Below are positions 26,201 through 36,800 of a DNA stretch of 64,000 bases, piece by piece (the first letter of the stretch is position 1; every line of letters begins with the position of its first letter). A program made the position numbers and the translations under genes. The notes beneath the pieces were generated by a model. That model ran no database searches, was not told the origin of the DNA, and worked only from the letters and a program-made list of their open reading frames with translations. This DNA comes from Talpa occidentalis (lineage: Eukaryota; Chordata; Mammalia; Eulipotyphla; Talpidae): positions 8,203,312-8,267,311 of the forward strand of contig NW_023601322.1 of NCBI RefSeq assembly GCF_014898055.3. The letters run 5' to 3'.

Positions 26201-28872
26201 GGCCCTGTAGGAGTGGAAAGTGATAGACCGAGATCATAGTGTGTGTGTGTGTGTAAGGGATTAGAGAAAACACAGTGACAGCAGATGAGTCTTGAAAGGT
26301 AAGCTGGGTCAAGTCACGAAGGGCCTTCCCCGCAATATGTTAAAACCCAAGAATAACTCACTCACAAATATTCAGTTTTGAGAGACTATGCCTGGCAACC
26401 AGGGCCTTGTTCTCATCTCGTGTTTGCAAATATTTTAGCCTCTACAGAAGATGTAGAAAGAAGGAGCAAAGGAACCAAGAAAGGTGGAGGGTGGTTCCTG
26501 TGCCCCGATATTCCCCAGTTTCAGTGTTCAAAGATCAGGTGGCTATTCAGAAGGAACACTGATTAACCAGGAGACCCCGAGTCTCTCCTGAAAGACCGAG
26601 CCAGCGGAAGAATGCAGAATCAGCTCCACCGGTACTTCAGCCCACTGCAGCCACCCTCCATGGGGTGCAGCCCACATGTGGGGTGGGGGGGCAGAGCAAT
26701 CAGGACAGGGTGTACAGGAGGCTTCCAGAGAACCCTTGGAACTTCCAGTCCAGAGAATGGCGGGGTGCTCTGAGGTCACTGCATGGCCACAGTCACAGTC
26801 GTTGGGCCTGATTTCCAGGACCACGCCCTTTGCTGGACTAGGGAGCGTTGGAACTGCATGCCACACTCCTCAGACTTCAAACCTCCCTTTTATGAACAGT
26901 TTTTAATTTTAGAAAGACTATTCTGTCAGTAGTGTGGATGGATGAGATGAAACAAAGGAGCTGGCTGGGCTTGGAAAGCAGTTGGGAACCCATTAAATAA
27001 GGATGTAGAAGATGCAGGAGAGTCTTCAGCCAGGCTAGGGGCAGCTCAACTCCCAGAGAGGGGACAGGGAGGAGCCTTGCACCCCCGGGGAGTCGCTGCA
27101 GTCGCTGAGATGGCGGGGAGCAGAGGGTGGCCTAGGGGACACTGACATCCGGGAGGGATGTATCAAGAGCAAGAAAGCAAAGGACATAATTCAGAAGCAA
27201 TCATACAATTTAAAGTCACGCGTTTGCCACGGCTCTCTGATTTTCAATTTGTCCCCAGTGTGAGAACTACTTACAGGAAGGAAATCACAGGTCTTTTCTC
27301 CAAAGAGTCTGTTGGCGGTCGTGAGCACACATTGAGCGTCAGCTTTGTTAACTTCTGCGAGAAGAGACTGAAAGCCCCGGTGAACATCTCCGCCTTTATC
27401 CAAGCAAAGGGCCTGTGAGCAGAGACAAGGACAGTGATTCGATCATTGCCATTTCACTCCACCAAGGAGCAAGCTCCAAACCAACCTCTGTGCTGAAAAT
27501 CACCGAGGACCACAGCATAAAAGAATCTGGTTTGACTGCCTTTCGCAGGGTTTCTCAGCCTGGGCGCTGCTGACATACCGGGCCGATGCTTTGATGTGGG
27601 GACCACCCTGTGCATTGCAGGGCACCTTGCGGCCACTCTAGCCTCTGTCCACTAGATGTCAGCAGCACCCCGCAGATAAGAGAAGCACTCTGTCCCCGCC
27701 AGCCAAAGGGCCTGGCCATTCTCCCCTAGAAAGTTTATCCACTCAGCCATCCTGGTGATCCCCCAGGCAGGCAGCTAGTTGTGATAACTCAGGGAGGAGG
27801 CAGAACAAAACAAACAGGCCTTCGGAAGCAATCTACCGTGACAAAAAGGAGCAGAAATAAACATAAAAAATGTTTCATCAGCAACTTCACAGTTCTGCAG
27901 GCCAGTGATTTTTGTCAAGGCAGAATGGGAACTCAGGTTGTTCCTGCATCCGCCGTCACCCCCAGCGCAAAGCTTCACTCCTCTGAGACTAGAAGGACAA
28001 CCGCAGGGAGTTCCACTGACACCCTGGACGCACTTGCAGAGACGGTCCCCGCTCCCCGGCCTTAGAGGCAAGGTGGCCGCAGAGGGCAGCCGTCCGGGAT
28101 ATTCACCAGACAGTCGAGGAAACAAGGCAGGAGGAGGCTAAGGGCTGGTTTCCTAGACTCTTAGCTGCTAGTTCATTTGTAACTCGGCTCACATGTCACC
28201 CATTTCTGATCAATCAGATTATATGTTGCCTTTAAGTCACCCCAGGAGACGAGCCCACATCTGTGTCATATTCTGTTCCCGAGCGAGCATCATCATGCAC
28301 CAGCACAGACCCACTGAAGGCAGTTTGCTTCTACAGCCGCATTGCCATTGGAAAGACGATGCTAGCAAATGTTTCGAAGGTAATAAAATTGAAATGCTTT
28401 GCCTTTGGTGGGGTGGAATTTAGAGTTTCCTCTCCAGCAAAAATGCAGTTTTGCTACAACCCACTGATGCTTTCTTTATATGACTTGCTGGCTCCCATGA
28501 GCACTAAGGGAGTCTGTCCTCACAATTCACCTTCCTGCCCATGTCTGTCCTCTGGACAAAGCTGCATGCTCCCTGCCCCATCCCACCTCCCAACCACCAC
28601 TACCAGCCATGGGACTTTCAGTTGCTGTGTGAGGCAGGTAAAGAGCCGCTCCGGGCGGTGCACAGAAAGGCCAACCCTTGTTCTTCCTCTGTGGCGGCAC
28701 ATACCTGGGACATCTGGGTGGCAGTGTTGCCTTTGGCCCCCATGAAGACCATGGCCAAGGCAGAGGAGATGCTCAGCGGGGAGAAGAACATGTTTCTTGA
28801 GTGGTTCTCTTCCCCCAACATGTTAAATAATTTGATGGCAAAAGTGCCATTTGCTTCGCAGAGGTCATCCAT
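19882..28872 (-). CDS. SERPINB8: SERPINB8, intracellular clade B serpin (complete, six coding exons)
   Basis: Serpin B8 (cytoplasmic antiproteinase 2) is a nucleocytoplasmic serine protease inhibitor known to bind furin, thrombin and trypsin-like enzymes. The coding exons are 28705-28872, 27275-27412, 25656-25773, 23969-24111, 22349-22501 and 19882-20286. Joined they give 374 codons, the human length, with phases 0, 0, 1, 0, 0. The protein opens [16 protein letters not shown] and ends FCGRFSSP. It has no signal peptide, as usual for clade B. The shutter motif [14 protein letters not shown], the hinge [11 protein letters not shown] and the reactive loop VVRNTR/CC (P1 Arg339) are intact. There is no CD-loop exon, as expected for B8. 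A CpG island at 29.7-30.66 kb is its likely promoter. It is the last gene of the cluster here. Confidence 0.97.
21352..21497 (+). mobile_element. hAT-Charlie-type DNA transposon remnant (MER20-like)
   Basis: The segment has the layout of a non-autonomous hAT element: AATGTGTGGTCCGTGACCAA, ATCTTGTTAGAAATGAAC, TTTAACAAGACCCCCAGGAC and the closing GTGTTTGAGAAACACT. It lies in SERPINB8 intron DNA between coding exons 5 and 6. The family name is from pattern recall. Confidence 0.6.
22349..22501 (-). CDS. SERPINB8: SERPINB8 coding exon 5
   Basis: 51 codons, [11 protein letters not shown] to DDDTGLHE, with acceptor TTTTTCTAG and donor GTGAGT. It contains the VQMM strand and the [18 protein letters not shown] segment typical of clade B. 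Confidence 0.96.
22839..23063 (+). mobile_element. tRNA-derived SINE, divergent, antisense in SERPINB8 intron
   Basis: Recognisable by GGGCCTCCCGGGTGGCTGAG at the head, TGCTCCCCTCAGCAGTGTAT in the body and TCTCTGGTGAATCCTCTCAC. Its A-rich tail has decayed to GAAAAAGAAG. Confidence 0.82.
23485..23916 (-). other. Unrecognised 143-codon hydrophobic open frame in SERPINB8 intron
   Basis: An ATG with a good initiation context (AAAATGG) opens 52 nt downstream of the donor of coding exon 4, in a frame not joined to SERPINB8. The translation has three leucine- and phenylalanine-rich stretches, at about residues 6-24, 40-60 and 67-100, that could be membrane segments. I recognise no family. The strand is T-rich, which by itself produces hydrophobic reading frames. 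The last 15 or so codons fall in what looks like an old repeat 3' end. It is most likely chance, but it is the longest such frame within the SERPINB8 introns. Confidence 0.12.
23969..24111 (-). CDS. SERPINB8: SERPINB8 coding exon 4
   Basis: 143 nt, completing a split Gly codon (G|GT) and running [13 protein letters not shown] to FKTSQ. Acceptor TCTTTACAG, donor GTAGGG. It contains the [13 protein letters not shown] motif, the most recognisable serpin segment in this gene. Confidence 0.96.
25656..25773 (-). CDS. SERPINB8: SERPINB8 coding exon 3
   Basis: 118 nt (39 codons plus one base), [17 protein letters not shown] to [11 protein letters not shown], with acceptor CCATGCAG and donor GTGAGA. 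The INxWV-xKTxG motif is intact. The exon begins with Ala where human B8, from memory, has Asp. Confidence 0.96.
26239..26254. repeat. (GT)8 microsatellite
   Basis: Eight GT units within a SERPINB8 intron. Confidence 0.9.
27275..27412 (-). CDS. SERPINB8: SERPINB8 coding exon 2
   Basis: 46 codons, [14 protein letters not shown] to GEKTCDFLP, acceptor TGCTCACAG and donor GTAAGT. It carries the [10 protein letters not shown] motif. It follows exon 1 directly without a CD-loop exon, as in human B8. Confidence 0.96.
27545..27680 (+). mobile_element. MER5-like hAT-Charlie remnant
   Basis: Phrases GGGTTTCTCAGCCTGGGCGC, CCTGTGCATTGCAGGGCACC and TCCACTAGATGTCAGCAGCA match the usual MER5 layout. It sits about 130 nt upstream of SERPINB8 coding exon 2 in antisense orientation. 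Confidence 0.75.
28705..28872 (-). CDS. SERPINB8: SERPINB8 coding exon 1 with start codon
   Basis: 56 codons, [12 protein letters not shown] to TATQMSQ, donor GTATGT. The start is fixed by the strict family layout (56 residues before the first intron). Ten untranslated bases follow an acceptor (TTTGACACAG) at about 28883-28884, so this is the second exon of the gene. Confidence 0.96.
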
Positions 28873-28959
28873 GAGAAAAGGCCTGTGTCAAAGCATAGAC
28901 GCACATCAGCCGAACTTGCCGGTCTCACCTCTGCTAGCAGGACTCTGGGTGCGGCTGGC

Positions 28960-29290
28960 GGGTCTCATCCCCCCAAACTGACTGTGTTATCCTCATGTCC
29001 CTGGGTCTCTGCAGATGTGATCAATTTGGGATCTCGATGTGGGGAGATTCTCCTGGATTCTCTGGGTGGGCGTGTTGTATTCAGTGTCCCCATAAGTGGG
29101 AGGCGGGTGGGTCAGAGTGACAGAAGGATGGAAGTAGGGGTCTGAATGATGTGGGTCCACAGAGCAAGGAACCCAAAGAGCAAGGAAATGACCTGCCCCC
29201 TAGAGCCACCAGGAAAAGCGTAGCTGGCGACCTGTCAGACTTCCGAGCTCCAGAACCACAAGAACTCGCTGGGAAGTGTTCTGAGGCTTC
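28960..29290 (+). mobile_element. Possible old LTR or DNA-element remnant
   Basis: The run TCTCTGCAGATGTGATCAA, CCACAGAGCAAGGAACCCAA, CTAGAGCCACCAGGAAAAGC and GACTTCCGAGCTCCAGAAC follows the order of an abundant ancient mammalian interspersed repeat. I cannot name the family with certainty. Confidence 0.35.
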
Positions 29291-29719
29291 CCTGCTCTAG
29301 CAGGCAGAGCAAAGCCAACTGCTAGACTTGCAGCTGTGAAGCAGCTGTGCAAAAACCTGCCGCCTGTGGCTAAAACCCCGCACTGAGGACGAAGGAGTCA
29401 GTTAAATAAGAGTTAACAACGGGAGTCTCTGCAGCCCATTCCTCTCCAGGAAAGCCTCAGCGCCTGCCCACCCTGCCCGCTGTCCCAGTCACATCTATAC
29501 CTTACAGCTTTGGGGCAGGTTGGGCCATGAACCGACATGGATCTTGCCAACAAAAAAAAAATATTAATTTCAACATAGCAAAAGATAGTACTTGGGGGGC
29601 GTGTGTCAAAGTCAACGGTGTTATCAAAACACCACGGGCTGGAGAGATGGGATTTTCAGTAAAAAATATATATAAGGATATAAGGTATCAGCATCCAGTT
29701 TTCGGGAGAATGTAGGGAA

Positions 29720-30660
29720 AGCATGAATGACCGGGGGCTGCGCGGTGGAGGGAAGACAGGACGCGCTGAGGCCCTGCGGGCCCGGAGGAGACAGGACTGG
29801 CCATCGGGGCGCGGGGAGGGCGCGCTGCGGGGCGCAGGGCGGCGCCTGCGGGGCTGGAGAGCCGGGTGGGGGGAGGAGGCATTGCGATGCAGCGGGCAGA
29901 GAATCTGGATTTGGCTGGAGGCCGCACGGCCCCAGCACCTCCCAGGACTCGCCCGAGCTCCCTGGCAACGCCAGGCGGGCGGCGCCTGCAGCGCACCCCT
30001 GGGCTCCTCCCACGCAGCTGCGCAAAGTTTCCACTCCTCGCCCGGCCTCCGCGCCCGGCTGGCCACAGCCTCTTCCCCCGCGCAGGCCAATCGCGCGCAG
30101 CGGCGCCTGCACGTCCCGGGGCGTCCCTCGCAGGCCGGGGAGCCGGGGCACCCCGGGTGGTCTGCGCCCCGCGGGGGCCCCGGAGGTCAGCCGGCCCGGA
30201 GAGCCCCACTTCGGAGCCAGACGCGGGGTGGGGCCGAGGGCCAGGCCGATGCCCCGAGACCCCAAGGCTCTGCGCCCCAGCTCCCTGCACCGCCGCCCTG
30301 CTCAGCCCGGGCTCCGGGAAGGGGGTGCGCCTGGAGAAGGGGGTGCGCCAGGACCGCAGCGCCTCCCGGGCTCAGTACCTGGAGTTTGCACCTTTGCTCG
30401 TGCTGCTGCTGCTGCTGCTGCTGCTCCAGCCGGCGGATGCGGTCTGGTCTCTGGGATTTCGGGCAAGGCTTCCGGCAGGTGACTCAGAGCTGAGGTTGCG
30501 CCAGGCCGCCGCCGTCCCGGCTCCTCCTCCGGGGATGCACCCCTGGGGGCCGGAGCTCCCCGGCCGGGTCCCGAGAGCCCGAGGATTAGCGGGCGAGGTC
30601 ACTTAGCCCTGGCCGGGAAGGCCTCACCCTCGGGGGCCCGGATCCGGGGGCGCAGGGTTC
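29720..30660 (-). promoter_or_regulatory. CpG island, likely SERPINB8 promoter and first exon
   Basis: This is the only long GC-rich, CpG-dense block in the window, with many CCGG, GCGC and CGCG sites. It begins 850 bp upstream of the SERPINB8 start-codon exon, as expected for a promoter with a non-coding exon 1. A candidate exon-1 donor on the minus strand, CTCCAG|GTACTGAG, ends an exon at 30379, just after the CTG/CAG tract. An AP-1-type site TGACTCA lies at 30480-30486. Long open frames on both strands here are a by-product of GC content. The transcription start cannot be placed. Confidence 0.7.
30403..30423. repeat. (CTG)7 triplet repeat
   Basis: Seven CTG units on the plus strand, CAG in the SERPINB8 sense direction, inside the CpG island and possibly in the untranslated first exon. 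Confidence 0.95.
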
Positions 30661-32413
30661 CCCCACTCCTTGCCCTGGGTGTTGTTTGCAAACACCAGTG
30701 GTTTCAGAAAGGAGCTTTATGATGCAGATTTACTAAAACCAGAACCCGAGGGAAGAGAGTCTGGAAGCCAGTGGTTTCCAAGCTAGTTTGGCAGAAACCC
30801 AGCAAAACAACTTTTGAAAACACATACCCCAGCCTGCATGGATGTCTGTGCTAATAGCCGGGGTGTATGGAACACTGTGAACAAAGAGAAGTTCCACAGG
30901 AGAGGGGAGAAGTAGTAGAAATGAACGTTTTTGTTCTCAGAAAATTACTTTAGAATTAATGAGAACCGTGTGATTGCATTTGTTTGTTTTAATAATCTGT
31001 AGCTCTTTGCAAAACAATAATAGGAGGACCTGGGTTGTTTGTTTGAAGACCTGGTTAAGAGCCTTTAATCTTGGATTAAAGGCTGCCATGAGGAATGGCT
31101 ACTCAGGAATTGGGTGGGTTTCAAAAACTCATCACTGGTAATACAGACTTGACCTTGACCTTGATTTTCAATCTGCACACTAATCATGCAAAGAGCTGTA
31201 GTTGAAATCTAATCAGTAAAATGCAAAAGTCACTAAACATCAGTTGTTCGTGCAAAAGGTTTTATAATTATTTTCAATACTCTGAACAGTTTGAAGACCA
31301 ACCAAACCTTCATTTCCCAAGATTTTAAGATTACATCCTCTTAGTAATAAAATCAGATGATGCCGGGAAAATATCCAAATAGATGTTCTCAAAATGGATG
31401 TACTTGTACCTGATGGCAGCAGCTGTTTTCCCAGAATATCTGCGAGGGGTCACTAGTGATGGCCACTTGTCACCGGAAGGGTTAGCGCAGTTGGAACCTT
31501 GGGCTTTTTGTAAGAAAAAAAAAAAATGCATACAATGAAACTGGTGTTGTAAGTATAATAAGCAAGTCTGGGTTGATTTCGGGCCATACTTAGGACACTA
31601 CATTGATTGTTACAGAGTATTGTCAAAGGGCTGTCACAGAACACTTCTGAAGAGTTTCAGGGCCACCTCTGGCTTTTCAGACACCTCGTACTCTGCACAT
31701 TCTTGAAAGGTCCTCAGCCCTGACACAGTCTTGACTGATGATGAATGGGACAAAGAACAGGAATCATTCTCTTGGTCTCGAGCAGATAGTGGACAAGGAA
31801 AGGTCTGATCCAAAACACTTGTATCTTTAGGATTTCCCCTTTACTGTCCTCATGGAGAAGTGACCACTGAGGACTATTGGGACATTAGTGGCAGGAAGGG
31901 TGTAAAAACATGTTTGAAGAGATTTTAACCTATAGCCCCTGAAACAAATAAAATGAAATACCAACTTTACCTCAATAAAATCCTAACATGGAATCTTTAA
32001 AGAAATTTCAAGGACAGACCTTTTGCTAGAATAAAATGGAATGGTTCATTTTAGAATAAAACAAAGAAGAAAACATGTTTCTTTGAGAAACTAAAGATGC
32101 AGGTGCATCCTACTGGGGACATTAAATTAACGTTCAATGATCAAGAATAAACTTAGTTAATCTATTCTGTCTACCTTTGTGAATGTGCAAAAGTCTCAAG
32201 TCAAATGATAAAGAATAAAATAAATGGATTAGGCAAGAGAAAGTTAAAATCTTTTCTGTAAATAACATTTTCAAAGATGAAAATAACTAAGCTTCATGTC
32301 CATCCTACACATACCTTTTATTTATCTATTTTTAAACAAAATTTGGTGCCTCTGTTATTTTTGTCACCAAAAAAGACTGAGGATATTGCATTGGGTTTGT
32401 ATTTCTTTACTAT

Positions 32414-32889
32414 TGTTAGGGGGAAAAGGCAGTCCCAAAGCAAATTCCATACAGGCTTTGTGGACTCCACCCCCACCCCAGGTCAAAGCCAAAGACACTG
32501 GGAACTCCAAATCCCATCACCACCAAAGGGAAGGTGGCTGGGACCTGAGGGTGGGGTTAAGCAGCCAGGTGGATACAAAAGGCAGACACGTGGGCTTTGG
32601 GGGCTCTCTCTCCATTTTGGGGCCCTCGGCCAGCTTGCGGCGTCTGTCTAGCTCTGAGAGTGACTTTGGGGTTTCCAGGTCGTCGGATCGGGTAGGACGC
32701 ATTAAAGACTTTATTTCCCTATTTTCTCCCTGAGTTGTACATTTTCCTTATTTCTTTTTCTCTTGTAAATAAACCTTTTATTAACCCTTTTGCGTGTGTC
32801 TGTAGTAGAGTATTCATAAGTCCCTTTAAAGCGCGCGGGTGAGGACCCACAGCCAGGAACCCGTTTAATATCGGGGTTGCTCTATAACA
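32414..32889 (+). mobile_element. Solo LTR of a class I-like endogenous retrovirus, copy 2
   Basis: Same family as 1824-2292, roughly 90% identical by eye, with TGTTAGG at the start and TATAACA at the end. A 4-bp target-site duplication CTAT flanks it (32410-32413 and 32890-32893). The TATA box of copy 1 is changed here (TACAAAAG). The ATTAAAGACTTTATTT polyadenylation region and GCGCGCGGGTGAGG segment are kept. No internal viral sequence adjoins it. It lies about 1.8 kb upstream of the SERPINB8 CpG island, in the opposite direction. Confidence 0.88.
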
Positions 32890-33029
32890 CTATGACATCC
32901 ATGCTGGGTGCTTCTGAGAAAGCATTCTCTGCCCTTGAATACCATTGAACAGAGGGGATAAGACTTCTTTCCCCCTGCCATGCTATTCACCCAGCAGGGA
33001 GCGTTGTGATGGCTGGGAGGAGAGCATCA

Positions 33030-33170
33030 AATGGGACAGTGGTGCTTCCCCAGGAAGGGTTCCCTGAGGTAACACCAATGGAAAGCAAAGAGCATGCAAA
33101 GAGCATAAATTTTGTATCCAAATTATGAAGAGCTTCAAACATTATACTGTGGAGTATTAATCTCAAAAGC
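33030..33170 (-). mobile_element. Possible L2 fragment
   Basis: On the minus strand the order GTTTGAAGCTCTTCATAATT, TTTGCATGCTCTTTGC and TCAGGGAACCC resembles the 3' part of L2 elements. It is short and diverged. Confidence 0.4.
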
Positions 33171-33180
33171 CACAATCAGA

Positions 33181-33452
33181 GCCTCCCTGGTGGCTTAAGG
33201 GGTTAAGTCTCAGCACTCTTAAGCTATCCACAGCCCCGAAGCAGCTCAATCCCCAGCCAGGGAGCTACCCACATGGCACAGCAGGACCTCTCCTGTCTCA
33301 CCTGCTGCTCCCCTCAGCAGGGTATTTTCTGTAGATCTGCCTGTTCTGCTCCCCACTCTGTCTCTGGTGAATCCTCTCACCACCCCTCTCACCTCTGTCC
33401 TATGCCCCAGTTCTTCTTTGCAAAAATAAATAAAATAAATCTCTTTTTAAAA
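33181..33452 (+). mobile_element. tRNA-derived SINE
   Basis: Full-length copy: GAGCCTCCCTGGTGGCTTAA head, CTGCTGCTCCCCTCAGCAGG body, ATAAATAAAATAAATCTC tail. An imperfect duplication flanks it (AAAGCCACAATCAG before, AAAGAGCCAATATCAG after). Confidence 0.87.
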
Positions 33453-33731
33453 AGAGCCAATATCAGTACAATCTGATGTATAATATAGTAGATCACAATG
33501 CAGTTGATATAGGAGCCTGGACCAGCAGCTTCCAAGCACGTGGCATTATTTGTGAGTGATAAAAAGGAGAGGAAGTTGGGAGGGAGGTTGCAGGTTTGTG
33601 GGAGTGAGGAGCTGGGCTCCACAGGAACGTGGAAAGTCAATGTCGTTGAGCTGAAGCCCCACTCATGTTATAAAACCAACATGGACACAGGGCTGGTCCC
33701 AGCACTTGCTTGGACAGTGTGAACTATTCAC

Positions 33732-33805
33732 CTTGCTGGTCTTAAAATGCATCTCCATGGTCTGCTCTTCCTGCCTGTTTGGTGTATATTTATGTGTTCC
33801 TCTTC
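33732..33805 (-). pseudogene. Relic of a clade B serpin exon (HMSD position)
   Basis: The minus strand reads EEQTMEMHFKTSK followed by a kept donor GTGAAT. This is the 3' end of the [14 protein letters not shown] exon, matching [16 protein letters not shown] of SERPINB8 coding exon 4. In the last 32 nt, from the Thr codon to the donor GT, 25 positions agree with SERPINB8. Further upstream the match decays, with an in-frame TAA and a likely deletion. It lies between SERPINB8 and SERPINB10 on the same strand, so a degraded tandem duplicate is the natural reading; HMSD occupies this place in human. No partner exon was found. Confidence 0.5.
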
Positions 33806-36800
33806 AATTCACAAATCTCTACACTCAAGGAAGCAACTGCATCTTGAAAAGCCTGGATGGCACAAACTCCTAGTCTTCCAGCTTGAGCCTGGTCCCCTAA
33901 TAGGCCCAGGGGGGTCAGGGTACTTGGCCTGTGGGAGGGATGAATCACCGGGGGTCAGGGGAACAACTATGACAGTGATCGGTGGCCTCAGGGTCGCCCC
34001 TCACTATTTCCATCATTTATACCTTGTGTGGTCACTCAGGCTGGCCGGAGCTTGGTCATGTGACTGCCTTAAGCCAATGGAAGCAAGGCCCAAGTGGAGA
34101 CGTGCTAATCACAGTCATGTTCAAGCTTGTCCTCGTGAAAACACTCCCTTGCAGCAGCCTGGGTCCAGGGCTGAAGGAAGAGCCAGCTACCAGGTTAAGC
34201 GAGCCAGAGGGGAATTCAGGGCAAAATTACTCAGAAAGTGGACAGCAGCAGAGAAGGCGGTGGTGGGTGAGCTCAGTGGGGAGCAGCACCTCTTTGTCTG
34301 ATATCTTTTATAAATATTTACCGTTTAAGATTTTACCAGTCATGGCTGGCTGGGATTCTACGATACCCACAGTGACGCACCTGAAAATAGGCATCAAAAT
34401 TCAATACTTTTGACTGAAAACATTTGATGTCCATATGTCAAAAGATGCCAACCATGAAAAGATAAATGACAAAATAAGAAAATGTATGAAAAAGTAATTT
34501 AAATATCACTTAAGGGGCTCAAAGAAAACATTGATAATAAAAAGAAATTCCCATAGAAATATGGACAAAGAATATTAATAAATTTGCAATAATGAAAAGG
34601 AATAACTAATAATTACATAAAAGGTGTTTGGAAGGCTCCGGTAGACTAGGAGGGTGGACAAGGAAGGAACTGAGTATTGTACCCGGATTATTGATTTGGA
34701 CAAACCCCTGATGATGGGGCACTATGTAAGGCTGGGAGAAGAGGAAACAAATTCTGAAGCTTTTGCTTTGTCATGGAAGGTTACAGCTGCACGGAAGGGC
34801 CACAGAGAGTTCTGGGCATCAGACAGTAATTTGGGAGTCATGAGCAAATGCCCACAGCTGAAATCCTGGGCCATGGGCATAGTAAGATTTTCCTGGGAGT
34901 GTGAAAAGGCAAAGGAGCCACAGAATGCCAATATATAAGGAATGAGTCGAGGGGGGAAGCCAAAAAAGACACGTGGAATGGCCAGAGGAGACATGAAAAT
35001 TACCAGGGAGGCGATTACTCACAGTGGCAATACCAAAACAGGGGAGGGCAAGGTTTGGGGTTTGGGGAGGTGACAAGGTCGATGAGTGGCCATGGGTCAA
35101 ACAGTAACCGTCCTGGGGATTGAGCGGGTATAGGACTGGATGGGTTGGGGCTCGGGCTAGGATTGCCATCTAGGAAGACACATAGCTGGGATGCGTGCGT
35201 GATGGTGGAGGGACGGATGGAAAGGAAGTTGAGCCACATGCTAGAATGCTCTGCTCATGGCCTGGAAGGACCAGGTGGGCAGGACATGGTGGTGGAAGGG
35301 GAGATGGAGGCTGACTCTACTTGGTGTCCTGGGAGCAGCGAGCCAGAGAGCCAATTTGCCTCCCATCCCTTGGACCTGGAAGGAGACATTCCACCCACCA
35401 AGAGGACTGCAGAAGAGGGGGCCCCCAAGGGAGATAGCACAATGGGATAAAAAAAAAGTGGGGTTTTCCCATGTACGTTTATATGTGTAAATGTGATTAT
35501 TTTTTACATTCTGCAAATAGACATCTCTTCATCCACCAAGCTCAGCCCAGAGTATAGTTTATCAAGCAATGTTGCCAAAGCAGTGCAAGTATAATTTATA
35601 ACAAAACCAACCAGTGCAGAATAATAGAAATAAGGAGGAAAATAGTCTTCTCCACCAGACACCACTGGATACATTAAAATCTGTATGTGAGAATGTCTGT
35701 ATTTTACCTCAATGATTTTCTATGTATTAAGTTCCATAATCCTTTTAAAAAGAGAGGTATACATTTGCTTTGAAGGAGGAAAACTTTTAACGTCAGCAGT
35801 GTTCTCCACTTAAAGTCTATTTATAAAAACCCACACATACCCCTCCAAGATGACTCCATGGTATTTTGCAATGATTTTTCTTTGCACTAACTTCCACTTT
35901 GAATCCAGTTCCCCCAGGATTTGTAAGCAACATGTCTCCAGGAGACTAGGGGACCCAGGTCTGCTGTGGTTGAGGCATATAGTTTCCTTCTCCAGAATAT
36001 CTACTAATACACTTTGGGTGCTCAGTAAACCTAACTAGACACTTCCCCGACTCTTACCAATGTGAAGTTTCTAGTATCTTTTACCCTTTCTCGTTGATTG
36101 TTCGAAAGAAAGCATGCAATATTTTCTCACTGGCAGCCTCTCAGAGAGTGTTGGCTGGTGGGTATGATATAGAACATTTAAGGACTTTTAACTTACTGGA
36201 ACACAGCTACAGGGACTTCCTCCATCGCTTCTTAAATGTGAGGTGTTATGGATACAAGCCATTTCTCTTGAAGATATGATAAAATACCACACAGGGCAAT
36301 TGCCAATCTTTGAAACAGAAAATCATTTTTTTTTAACCTTATAAGACCAAACCAAGACTTGAGATACAAAACATTTATTCTTGTACTAGTTTTTATCCTT
36401 TTACTATCAGATCAGTCTTTCACTTTATTTGTGCACATGGAAAAAGCAGCCCAGAAGGACACTATCGGTTCCGACATTTGGAGTAACAGCTGATGAGACT
36501 AGCGACACAGAGGGGCAGCTCAGCATTTTTAAACAAAATTAGAAAAACATCACCAATTTTATGGCAATTTAGTATTATTAAGAGTATCTTCTTGTAACAA
36601 ACAGTACGTAAATTAGAAATTTAGTCCTCTAGTTCATAAGGATTTTAAAGGCAGTAATGCCAATATGCCTAAACTTTTATGCACAATAATTAATTCTGAT
36701 AAAATTTTATTTTGGGATAATTTTAGATGCACAAAAAGTTGTAAAGATGGTACAGTCCACACAGTTTCCCTTAAGGCTAAGAGCTACCATTGTCTTGGTA

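Noticed and set aside
28263..28745. 160-codon plus-strand frame
   Set aside because: It is antisense to the SERPINB8 start-codon exon and has no recognisable product.
29723..30606. Overlapping open frames of 200-256 codons on both strands
   Set aside because: They lie in a CpG island where stop codons are rare. Several frames are open at once, none resembles a protein, and the position fits a promoter.
1824..32889. A single 31-kb provirus bounded by the two LTRs
   Set aside because: Each LTR has its own different 4-bp duplication and no viral genes lie between them.
33030..33170. Possible relic of the VQMMF serpin exon on the minus strand (ACAGTATAATGTTTGAAGC)
   Set aside because: The likeness covers under 20 nt and needs gaps; the wider segment fits an L2 3' region better.
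33747..34301. 184-codon plus-strand frame
   Set aside because: No family is recognisable, composition is non-coding, and it overlaps the relic serpin exon on the other strand and old repeat sequence.
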